Assembly: GCF_902459465.1 (NCBI RefSeq) | Contig: NC_047063.1 | Span: 13,391,343 to 13,455,342, forward strand | Origin: Asterias rubens | Taxonomy: Eukaryota; Echinodermata; Asteroidea; Forcipulatida; Asteriidae | DNA: 64,000 bases | Direction of reading: 5' to 3' | In this document: positions 10,675 through 21,077 of the stretch, piece after piece | Layout of the letters: the number at the start of each line of letters is the position of its first letter | Position numbering within the stretch: the stretch's first letter is position 1 | Notes under the pieces: generated by a model | Databases searched by the model: none | Told to the model about the DNA's origin: nothing | What the model saw: only the letters and a program-made list of their open reading frames with translations | Translations under genes and position numbers: made by a program

Positions 10675-12294
10675 AATAGATGGGGGAATACAGTCAAGGG
10701 GAAATATCTTAAATCATTCCTGTGGAGAGAACGGGTTATAAATCCTGTACAAAATTGATTATTAATTAACAGACGTGAAAGCAAAAAGTAAAATAAACCT
10801 GCGAAAGCATAAGGAATGTAACTTTGATGTGAATTATTGTTTGCGTACAGCACGGTGGCTTTTGACATCAGTCATGAGTAAATTTGGTAAATTGCTGACA
10901 GTTCATCGTATGGATGCCCGGCGCAAAACCACACTCCTAATGCACACCCATAAAGATTTAAAGAAGGCTTTGCATCAAGCTCATGCAAAAATTCGTTTGC
11001 TGAGGTTAAAGCAAAAAGATTCAAGTGATTCCTCTCCACCACTTGCAACTGATGCAAGCACCAATTTTAATTTGTCACTGGAGCACACCATCCCAGAGAT
11101 AGCAAGGAGATTAAAACTTCAGTCAAGAACAGTCACTGAATACTATAAGCAAAATCCTTTGGCAGTTGTTGAGTTTAATTACGAAAAATTGCTTGAAATG
11201 ATAGACCCTGTCATATTCAACTTTATATCTTTCATTACCATGAGTGACAAAGAGCAGAGGCATGCACATTTTTCTGATTTCCAAACATATGCACTTCCCT
11301 CTGCTGTAAGTGATCAAGCAAAACTTCAGCGGTAAAGGCGTTTGAATGCTATTTTGATCTTGCACTTCATTTTGAATGAGTGCAATAATTACCCTTTTCA
11401 CATTGTGACTGCAAACTGCATACGTCGCTTATCAAATTCAAGTAAACTTATGCAGATGTTTAACAAGGCTGCACTTTGTTTCTCCACATGTATGACTTAT
11501 TTTCACAGAGATACATTGGATAGATTTCTTGAAGAGGTTAAGGAAAGTAGATCTGCAAATAATAAACTTTCTACCTTGCATAAATCTTCCTTTACTATCC
11601 TCTCAGTAGATAATGTAGATGTACTTGCATCATATGCAGCAGTTACTTCTAAAGGTTTTGCTAGAAGCTGGCATGGAACATCCATTATGGCTCAGCAAAC
11701 AAAGCCTTCAGAATTATTGTCTGATGTGGAACTATTATCAGGTAATAAGACATCTGACTTCTCAAACATTAATATCTTTGGTGATGGAGCTTGTTTCTAT
11801 CGGTGTCTTGCAGTTTTTGGAGATTCAAATTTACTGAAATGTCCAAGAAACTCGGTTGGACTTCCAACATTTCTTTATTAATTAGGCAAGGAGTGTGTAC
11901 TGTTTTAGAAAACCATGTAGGTATTTTTGAATTATTACCAGATGCGGAGAGACGGCACCTTTTAGAAGTAGATTCAAATAAGTCGTATCCAGATTTCATT
12001 TCTCGAATTAAGGATGACATAAATGCTGGTACTTATGCAGGTCACCTTGAGATTTGTGCTGCGTCTTATGCTACCCAGACTGCAATTAGAGTAAACCCAA
12101 AAATCGGCACAGAGTTGAAAGAAGTTGCAAGCTACCCTGTTGATAAATCTGTTTTGCATAACGATTATCATATACATGTATCTTGTAAACACCTAGTTCA
12201 GTTACGTTGTGTGGTCATTTCAATCTTCTGTTCAAAGATTGTTGCAGACCTGTCGGTATTGGATCACTTGTCACTGATGAAGCAATGCCCCTTA

Positions 12295-12571
12295 TTTTTG
12301 ACCGCGCGAGGGCGCTATAAATAGTATTTTGATCACTTCCGGGGGTACACGCGATTCGCCCTGCACAAATTAATAGGCGTTCTGTCACTTTTGTTGCGCC
12401 GTAGTTTCAATTTGCTTTAGAGGTGGATTATAACGGCTCCTTTAAAAGTCTTATTGTCTGTGATGGATTAGATGTCTGTGGTTATAATGTGTTCCAATCT
12501 TTAAAAACTGTTTTGGGTATGAATGAATATACCCCCGGAAGTGATTGAGAGCGCCCTCACGCGGTCAAAAA
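12295..12571. mobile_element. 277-bp MITE in the OTU/PIN-like gene, TA target duplication
   Basis: The ends are inverted: TTTTTGACCGCGCGAGGGCG at the left and, reversed, TTTTTGACCGCGTGAGGGCG at the right. The inverted match continues loosely to ACTTCCGGGGGTA on both sides. TA flanks each end (12293-12294 and 12572-12573), as in Tc1/mariner-type insertions. It splits the coding frame between codons that join in frame when it is removed. Confidence 0.8.
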
Positions 12572-13446
12572 TATGGCCCATTGCATCTGGTAATATTTTT
12601 GATGATTGGCAACTGCCAAAGCATACAAACATTAGCTTTCAGTTGAGTCTTATTCATTATTTCAACAGTAGCACTGACATTCTTTCAGAATTGTTTGATG
12701 ATATCAGTGATACCAGTGACATGAACGAAGAGACTCAATTACATGGCACTCAGGTAAATTTTGATGGTGCAACAGTTACATGTAACAAGCCAAAGCAAGT
12801 AGTAAAAACTGAATTGAAGTCACTAAAGATAGTCAGTCCAGTCATTTTGTTCACAATCATGAAGAGTCTGATACACAAATTTGGCTCCATGTACAAGAGT
12901 GTTTGTGTTCAGTTGTTCAAGTTTATTCTATTGACCGTGACATTGCAATGATTGGTCTGCCATTGCAGATAAGCAACAAAAATGTAATAATTCAGTACAG
13001 AGCCAAGCCTGGTGATGTTAAGTGTTTACATCTGCAAAAGTTCAAAGATTGTTTACATAGAGATCCTGATCTAGCTGGTCTTGTTGACAAAGGCTTGGAT
13101 GTGTGTAAGATTATTCAAGTCATATTTATTTGTAGTGGCTGTGATTTTGTGTCGTACTTTGTTCGTTTAGGAAAGCGATCATTTTTCAATACATTTTTTT
13201 AATATGCTGCATTCATTTGTGGATTGTTTACGGAAAACACTGAAGGGCTGCTTTCAAACACCAACCTTAATGAGGATGATGATCTTGGGTTATTAGCATT
13301 TTACCGTTTCATTGGTTGTGTTTATTTCACAGCTCACCGTAGCTGTCTGAACAAATATACATCTCCTGTGGAACTGTTTTAGACTCTAGATTACCCAACT
13401 AAGTATGAGTGTCATATTAAATTCCTTGATATAATACGTAAGGCTA

Positions 13447-13717
13447 CCCAGGTCGAAATTCCAGTTGAACCTAGTTAAACTGGGTTTAACTGGAACTAGT
13501 TGAAACCAGTTGATAAACTAGTTAAACACAGTTAAAACCAGTTGGTTTAATATGGAAAATGGACAGACACCAACTGGTTTATAATTTCAACCTAGTTGAA
13601 CACAGTTAAACCTAGTCCAAACCAGTTGGTTAATATGGAAAATGGACGAGTTTGATCATTATCCAGTTGAACCAGTTGACCCCAGTTAACTAGGTTCAAC
13701 TGGAATTTTGACCTGGG
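13447..13717. mobile_element. 271-bp MITE with CCCAGGTC ends and internal AACTGG(T/A) repeats
   Basis: Terminal inverted repeats run CCCAGGTCGAAATTCCAGTT and, reversed from the right end, CCCAGGTCAAAATTCCAGTT, about 30 bp with few mismatches. The inside is filled with AACTAGTT / AACCAGTTG repeats and a duplicated TAATATGGAAAATGGAC. TA dinucleotides flank it (13445-13446, 13718-13719). It interrupts the same pseudogene near its 3' end. Confidence 0.85.
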
Positions 13718-14084
13718 TACTTGGAAGGGGACTTACGAAGATGAGCTACTTCCTTCTAACTTGACTGTTTTGAGTATCCTCAGAGATGACGAATACAGCG
13801 AATGAATACATCAATAGTGTATCTACCATCCATACGGTAAAATTCTTCTGCACAGTTTCGTTAACTATTTAAAAAAATTACTTTTTTGAAGACCGTTATT
13901 TTTGCACAAAGATCGCAATGTTTTTGGTCCCATATTTCCTTGTTTTGAGCCCCAAAAATGGTGTTATATTTTTTGTAGGTACAATAAAACGTTTTTGCTC
14001 CGGTATGTGATAGTATTTTTTCGATACAGTATTTAATAATCCAGAAATGGACGTAACAAATGAAATAAAGCCCTATTCAGACCG

Positions 14085-14206
14085 GTGCGCAGTGACTGCA
14101 CACACACAAAAGGAAACAGTACGGAATGTTGACGTGATGAGTGCGCAGTGACTGCACACACACACACCCACACCCAAGGAAACAGTACCAAATGTTGACG
14201 TGATGA
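14085..14206. repeat. Two-copy tandem repeat upstream of transporter copy 2
   Basis: Units at 14085-14140 and 14141-14206 both run GTGCGCAGTGACTGCACACAC...GGAAACAGTAC..AATGTTGACGTGATGA. The second is longer through expansion of a CA/CCCACA tract. It lies 160 bp upstream of the start codon. Confidence 0.75.
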
Positions 14207-14368
14207 CCTTCCATGTTAATAAAGTGGCCAAGTAGTCGTACCATGGAGGAATAAATTCCTGTATATCCCAGCAGGCAGGTCACTTGGTTGATGTTAGCTA
14301 TTGGTTTCATCCGTTAGTATTCTACGGTGCCAGGTGCCATTTGCAATTGAGCGACTCCGCTGTTCTTT

Positions 14369-17300
14369 ATGGCTTCTCAACGAAGACCAGTTCACCACCA
14401 GGACAGGGATCCTTGGGGTTGGGTTGTTGTGGGCGCAACATTTGTCGCCTTTTTCATCACATACGGAAATCTGAAGGCTTTGGGTGTTCTCCTCCTAGCC
14501 ATGCAGAATGACTTCAATAGTGACCTGTGGATAATTGGTTGGATGGCCGTTCTATATAACTCAATGAGTCTCCTCTCCGGTAAGACATTTATGCGTAGCC
14601 CTTTATCAAAAACTTTACCTGAATGGGAAAAGTACTATATAACTCTGACCTTAACAATTAAAGCGGTTCGAAAAGAAGGGGAAAAACGTTAAGGGAACCC
14701 GCACTGTTTGCAATTCGATTTCCATGTCCAATTAATTACAGTATTATATTGACACGTAAATGATTCCTAAGAGCAATCCTTCGGAACCGGAGTTTTTGGT
14801 TAAGTTTGATAATAATGAGTGTACAACAGAAGTGATTCGTTTATTATTAATAAACGTATAGCATTATTGAAACCGAAGACTGACTCGTAACGACTTGTTG
14901 TGTTTAACAGTTTTACTAATGTTGTTTGTTTACATGTCAATTGTAACAATTGTTGAAGTGTTTTTTATATTGCGAAATTTGTGCACGTTGGTAAGGTTTA
15001 ATAAGCGTTTATTTTAGATGCTAAAATCCAACAAGAAAAGTGATTTGAGTGAGAGGGTAGTTACAAACCGTGTACTGTCTTTAAAATTATATCTCCCTTG
15101 TTTTTAATGAATGTATTACTGTTTTGATGAAGGTCCTTTTGTTGCAAGCATTGACCGTCTAGTTAGCAGCAGACGCTGCGTTGTTATCGTCGGTGGAGTA
15201 CTGGGGTCGGCTGGCTTCATCATCGGCTCGCAGTCGACTACAGTGTTACAGCTAGCTCTTTCTATTGTCATTCTATCTGGTAAGCAAATAAATAAACAAA
15301 CGCCTGGATATTAAAACAAACCTGGCTTGTGTCTGAACACCTAACCAAATATGTTTAATGACCGAAACTGAGAGCAACCAAAACAGCAGCAAGGCAACAA
15401 CAACGGCAGCAGCTAGCAGCAGTAGCAGCACCAGAAGCAATAACACCAATAAGCACTGTACGCAGCAACACCGGTAGCAATAGTAGTAGCAGTACAGCAA
15501 CTAGACTTGATTCAAGTCCCATTCTCGTGTGAGAGGTCCTTCATGCATATCACTCCAACATGCTCCAACTTACTAGCAAACAACGTGGGATACACAGTAC
15601 AGTGCGCGCTCGTCGTCAAAGTGCACGTTGTTATTCGAAAATCTCCCCAAATGGGGAGATGTACAAAACCAATGGGAGCGTAGAAGCGCTGCCATGTCGG
15701 TAAAGTATTCATTGTACCCTGTTACATCACAGTAGAAGAGGTTGTAAGGCACGCGTCTATACGCCGCGTGCGCGTGGGGCGGGTAAACTCATTAGCAGGC
15801 AAGGGGGTGTCGGTGTCATAAGTCGTTTTATTGCACTTCCCAAAATTCATCTTTTGCAAACAAAACCGACCCCAGTGTATGTTACAACGTATTAACTTAA
15901 ATTCAAATGAACATTTAGTGCTTTATTTTTTTTTATAATTAATTGGTTATTCAAAAATAAATTTCAATCATCAACTAAGTACTTAACCCACAAAAAATAA
16001 TGACAAATGAACTAGTTTTTTTTGTTTTGCATTTGATTGATCAAAACGTATCACGTAGCAATGTTACATATTCATAAGTGAATACATTTACATACCCGGC
16101 GACTGTGACATCGTCAAGTCCCTGCCCCGCATGCGGAACAGGTTGGGAAATGATGCAGAGCATCACAAAACAGTAGTTTTCATGGGGTGGCACGGGATTG
16201 GGACTTGAGTCAAGTCTACACAGCAGCAACGCCAGCAATAGCACTAAACCCGCACCACATACAGAAGCACAAGCAGCAACAAATGTGAGCAGCATCAATA
16301 AGAGACTCTACAAATTTTCAAATGCAATTCAATTCAATTCAATTCAATTTTATTGAATTGAATTGAATTGAATTGAATTGCATTCAATCGATGAATTAGT
16401 TAAGTTGGTCGGTGGAATTAAATATTCCTCTGTAAATGACACGTTTGACTAAAGTAAATTGTCTTGTTATACAGGTCTTGGTAAAGCTTTGAGTTTTTTC
16501 TCCTTCTTTGGTGTTCTGGCGTCCTACTTCAGTGAGAACTATTCTGTAGCTATTGCAATATCAGCATCAAGTATACCAATCTCGATGATCGTGTATGGTC
16601 CCCTGACACAGATACTACTGGATGCATACGGCTGGCGTGGAACCATGCTGATAATGGGTGGTATTACTTCCCACATCTTAGTATGCGGTGAATTGCTTAT
16701 AGCTCCTGCAGTATCTTCACCAACAAATAGAGAACAGTACCAACAGGTACCAAACGATGCAGCGGATGGAGACGACATTTCAATGGAGAGATACAACAGT
16801 AATTCTGCCGAATCTCACCGGGGAACGTTTTTGACGATAAAAAGGAGCATTCAGCGTTTCTTTACATCTATGGACTTTGAAATACTTGCAGAGAAAAGAT
16901 TCATATTTCTGACTGCGTCAATAGTTTGCGTTGATTTCTGCTTCAATGGGTGGGTAGTATACATGGTGTCACATGGTGTATTCCAGGGGCTGAGCAGTAA
17001 CCAAGCTTCGCTGTTACCAACAACCTTTGGGATTGGATACATCCTCGGCAAGTTCGTGGCTCCTCTTACGGATCGCACCCGATGCAAGGTTCCTGCCATC
17101 AGATGGATTTATCTTGGCTGCGTCCTCATGTTTGCCTCATATCTCACCGAAGCTTTCATGACACTTTTCCCTGTGCAGATGATCGTCACATGTTTCATTG
17201 GAATGGGGCATGGTATTGTATCACAGTCACGTGACGTCATTGTGCGGTTTCTGACGTCCGTTGATCGGCTCGTAGCTGTGCTGTGCTGGCAGGCGCTTAT

Positions 17301-18053
17301 AGGTGGATTTTGTACGATGGGAAGTGGATTGCTAACAGGTTGGTAATATAATGTTACTTTGGTTTGGAGATGTTATGTGCAACGTTACAAATTGTGTTTT
17401 CTCGCCTCGGCGACTTCCTTTCATGCGAATTCACTTACTCGCCTCTTTGACTTTGATTATTGGTATATTGCGCACTATATAAATTGTGATTCAGTTAACT
17501 AAAGACGACAAACCTTATCCTAACTATTATGTGAAATGTGGTTAGCTCGCCCGTTTAGAACCCCGCACCTTCTATTTGCCAGTCCTGGGGTGGATTTCAC
17601 AAAGGTAGTCCTAACTTAGGACTAGTCCTAGGCAATGCTAAGAGATAGGACTCGTCCTAAGTTAGGACCAGTAACTCATCCTAACTTAGGACTGGTCCTA
17701 TCTCTTAGCATTGCCTAGGACTAGTCCTAAGTTAGGACTACCTTTGTGAAATCCACCCCTGCAGCCTTACCAGTTGACCAAGGCGATTTGTCTCCCTCCC
17801 CAAAGGAACACAGTTCTAAAGTTCTGAATCGTGGAGACTTTTTAAGACTCCCCTTACAGTGTGCGAGCTCTGACGAGAATGGGCAATCACAATAATACTC
17901 ATGTTATTGTGTTGTTTGCTTTCAGGGTTGATTTACGAATGGACAGGAAGTTTTCAAGCGGCTTTAATTATGTACAGTGGCATCATGCTGATTTCCGTCA
18001 TACTGTTCTTCGTATATGATAAAATAACGAACCGAGAACAAGACCAATGTTAG
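14369..18053 (+). CDS. SLC16-like monocarboxylate transporter, copy 2 (intact)
   Basis: Four coding exons: 14369-14579, 15133-15279, 16475-17338 and 17926-18053. They total 1,350 nt, giving 449 aa plus a stop; all three introns are in phase 1 with GT..AG ends. The N-terminus MASQRRPVHHQDRDPWGWVV has the acidic-x-WGW signature that opens helix 1 in SLC16 carriers. YFSENYSVAIAISASSIPIS, VYGPLTQILLDAYGWRGT and GLIYEWTGSF follow at family positions. About 12 membrane segments and a central polar loop (around residues 205-235) fit the fold. The length is close to the usual 450-550 aa. Expected site: plasma membrane, carrying small organic acids; substrate unknown. Intron 1's acceptor is AAG rather than the CAG of the other copies. 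An AATAAA lies at 18223-18228. Introns hold CAG-rich DNA, a (CAATT)n palindrome and a hairpin MITE. Confidence 0.85.
16323..16382. repeat. Perfect (CAATT)n palindrome
   Basis: Left arm GCAATTCAATTCAATTCAAT and right arm the exact inverse, centred on TTTTATTG. It could extrude a ~28-bp stem. It lies in intron 2 of transporter copy 2. Confidence 0.9.
17587..17759. mobile_element. Hairpin MITE built of TAGGACTAGTCCTA repeats
   Basis: A 173-bp near-perfect palindrome. The left arm starts GGGTGGATTTCACAAAGGTA and the right arm ends with its inverse TACCTTTGTGAAATCCACCC. Both arms carry GTCCTAACTTAGGACTAGTC and TGCTAAGAGATAGGAC. Non-coding; in intron 3 of transporter copy 2. Diverged TAGGAC-type sequence near 32890-32930 may be related. 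Confidence 0.85.
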
Positions 18054-18490
18054 CTGCGGATCTCTAGGTTAGGCAACAACCAACTATGCCCTAAACATAG
18101 ACCCCAACCCCCAAAACAATTGTAATATTTGTGGAGTCCTTTGTCTATCCGTTGAGGGCCTCCATTTTCTTATAAACAGTATAGTGTTACGTGTACCAAC
18201 TTGAAGCTTAAACAAGGATGGCAATAAATTTTGTTTTTGATAAGCATGACCACACGAAACTTAATCAAGAGACAAGGAACAATATGATACAATTCTTCTT
18301 TAAATTGCATTTTACAGTGGATAAATTAAAAGTGGTATAAAAAGAGACCAATAGAAAAAATGACAAACATAAAGGGCAGAAAGGACTAAAATCAGGATAG
18401 GAAAAACAACTCACACGATCCTGGTGGCTAATCCAACTACTTGGTTAAGCTTCAAATACAACTGTTCATGTATACATGTTGTTTCTGCAT

Positions 18491-18834
18491 TAACGTCACC
18501 TGGAAATATAATTTTTTTTCTTTCAAACACAAGAGTATATGCTTACGAACAATAAGAATTTTTTTTTATTTTTATAAACGTACAAACTCACGACTTGGTC
18601 CGTACATGTACTTTGCAATTGTGTTAACTCTACGCATTACAGGCAAAGTCTGCCTCGATTGACGTCACGAACAGCGCCCTCTCGGGTCGGGGTCTACACT
18701 TAAATTTGTAAATAACATAAGAACTGATTTTTTTAAACCTTAGTTAACTGTTTATTCACATTCCACTCATCAAAACACATATATTAGTGACAAAAGCTTT
18801 ATTTTGAAAAAAATACCACTTCCAGGTGACTTTA
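18491..18834 (+). mobile_element. THAP-family TIR element E2, short internally deleted copy
   Basis: Left end TTAACGTCACCTGGAAATA, right end the inverse TTCCAGGTGACTTTAA. TTAA is present on both flanks, fitting a TTAA target duplication. Inside are GAGTATATG.TT.CGAACAAT, CCTCGATTGACGTCACGAAC, AGCGCCCTCTCGGGTCGG and CACTCATCAAAACACATAT, all shared with E1 and E3. The THAP-coding segment is missing. It lies 440 bp downstream of transporter copy 2. Confidence 0.7.
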
Positions 18835-19759
18835 AACAGTGGGATGGTATTCATTTTAAAACCGCTATTCCTACAGTGAACTGTTTGACTGAGGTTTGAC
18901 TTGCCCAAATTGAGTGTCAACCTCTCAAGTTTGTCCGATGTATTATTTCACATCAAATTATGACATTTCAGACAGAAATATTTCAAGGGATGTTTTCAAC
19001 TATCATCATCATTAGACCGTGTAAGTTTTATGTAAATCTGTGGTCTTCACGTTTTTTTCTTACCAATTCTGTAACGTTCCTTTAATTACAAATGACTTCA
19101 TATGGAAGTATATACAGCCATCATTATTTTGTAAGAATAATGCGAATAATATAGCCAAATATTCAATTTGCTCCTTAATTACGCAAGGAAACCAAACAGG
19201 AGATGAATATCCAATGACAGGTCTTATAAGGAAACAAAAAGGTAGCGACGAGTTCTCAAACGGCCGTTAAAACCGGCAGGGTTGTGGCTGTGCAATAAAA
19301 GGTCACGACTCTGGCACGTTTTAAACGGTCGTTTATGAACGAGTCACTCATATTTTATTCCAGTTCTAGAGACTGTGATACACACGACATGAGCGTGGGC
19401 GACCAACACTCAAAGCCAACCGGTCTTAAACAGCTCCAGCTGGTAAGGGACCGATTGCGCGACCAACGTCACGTGACCTGAGATGGGTATTAAAGCCAAA
19501 CTAAGAACAAGCAGATGTTTATTACCTTTGTGCAAAAGTTGGAGCAGGCTCAAGAGCCAAAGATCTGATGTATACAAATTGTGAAAAAAATGAAATAAGT
19601 AGTTCTTGAGTTCGGCTGGAACCGAAACTCAAGGTCAATGGGGTCGCACTCGATTGTCGAGATTTTGAAGAACTTTCCGACGACATGATTCGTAAACTGT
19701 AAACAACCAATGTGTTGTAAAGAAGTCTTTTTTCAAATATTAATTTTGATTTAATTTAA

Positions 19760-20173
19760 TATAGGTTTTCTCGGTAAATTTCGAAAAAAGAGCAGCCAAT
19801 TTAACCACCAAGCTATTCTATTTCGCGCAAAATCGAATGGTACTCAAAAGGGTCATTCGATTTCGTTTTGGGATTAGTCAAATGTAATTTTGCGTCATTC
19901 GAATTAACAAAATAATTATTCAATTTAACAATTCATCAAAGCAGCATTCAAATTCGCAGACGCTTCTTGAGGCGTGTGTGTCACGAAAATGAATGACGCT
20001 ACGCTAAATTGAACAGAGTGCTTAACGAATTTGACTCGACCCAAGACGAAATTGAATGGCCGAATTCTGAATTTGAAACGCAGTAACAACTGGAAAAGCA
20101 AAACGGCTTTAATTCGAACGCATGAAAATTAAATTGACTGCTCATTTGCCGAATTTGACCGAGAAAACCTATA
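19760..20173. mobile_element. 415-bp MITE (TATAGGTTTTCTCGG ends), first copy
   Basis: Ends TATAGGTTTTCTCGGTAAAT and, inverted, TTTGACCGAGAAAACCTATA. The interior is dense in ATTCGAATT/AATTCGAA motifs, including GGGTCATTCGATTTCGTTTT. No coding. The second copy follows 24 bp later in the same orientation. Confidence 0.85.
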
Positions 20174-20197
20174 CTGAAATATACAATTTATAATATT

Positions 20198-20613
20198 TAT
20201 AGGTTTTCTCGGTCAATTTCGGAAAATGAGCAGCCAATTTAACCACCAAGCTATTCTATTTCGCGCAAAATCGAATGCTACTCAAAAGGGTCATTCGATT
20301 TCGTTTTGGGATTAGTCAAATGTAATGTTGCGTCATTCGAATTAACAAAATAATCATTCAATTTAACAATTCATCAAAGCAGCATTCAAATTCGTAGACG
20401 CTTCTTGAGGCGTGTGTGTCACGAAAAAGAATGACGCTATACGCTAAATTGAACAGAGTGCTAAAGGAATTTGACTCGACCCAAAACGAAATTGAATTGC
20501 CGAATTCTGAATTTGAAACGCAGTAACAACTGGAGAGGCAAAACAGCTTAAATTCGAACGCATGAAAATGAAATTGACTGCTCGTTTGCCGAATTTGACC
20601 GAGAAAACCTATA
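20198..20613. mobile_element. 415-bp MITE (TATAGGTTTTCTCGG ends), second copy
   Basis: Nearly identical to the copy at 19760-20173, with the same ends and length within two bases. Scattered substitutions (for example GGAAAATGAGCAG against GAAAAAAGAGCAG) show the copies are not a very recent duplication artefact. The intervening DNA is AT-rich. Confidence 0.85.
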
Positions 20614-21077
20614 ACATTATTGTCCCGCGTTTCATTGTGTTGACAGTAACCACTAGGTTGCATTCGGCCGCGTATTCTACAACAAAGAGTAAAACTAGTT
20701 GAAAAAACCAGTCTGAATCATATCAAACGTATCACGTGTTGTTCCAAGGGGTGATCTACCGGCAATTATGGCCGAATCGAGGTGAAAATCGGTAGTTTTA
20801 AAGTCGGGGTTCGAACTTGTACAATGAAAGCGCCATACCGTATAGAAACAGTTTTCGTAAATCTGTTGTTACGGTGGGATTGATGAAAATTCTGACATAT
20901 CTGTCTAATAATACTAAGCTTCACACTGTCAATTTGCCAATACATTACACATTACTTTTACTAAAAATGATGGTTAAAATAATCGAACCCATATAGTATC
21001 TCCTTTTTACCGATATTAAGGGGCTCTTAAATTTGTAAATAACATAAGAACATAAGAACTGATAATGCCACTTAACA

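Larger units (their letters stand above)
10775..13806 (+). pseudogene. Decayed multidomain gene: HTH-like N-terminus, DNVD/HGTS block, OTU protease, PIN-like C-terminus
   Basis: One colinear coding region spans 3 kb without obvious introns. In order: TARWLLTSVMSKFGKLLTVH; IPEIARRLKLQSRTVTEYY (helix-turn-helix-like); an in-frame TAA at 11333; ILSVDNVDVLASYAAV with SRSWHGTS-like SWHGTS; then FGDGACFYRCLAVFGD, which matches the OTU cysteine-protease Asp/Cys motif (DGxCxFR). After a frameshift near 11830-11880 come GTYAGHLEICAASYATQTAI, the OTU GGxxEL...I.V region. After a MITE come SGNIFDDWQLPKH and, after another frameshift near 12910, VYSIDRDIAMIGL, FICSGCDFVSYFVRLGK (XPG/PIN-like GxD..xGxGxK spacing) and, after a second MITE, TWKGTYEDELLPS. 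Stops at 13200 and 13381. The family looks widespread in invertebrate genomes to my recollection but has no function I know. Confidence 0.6.
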
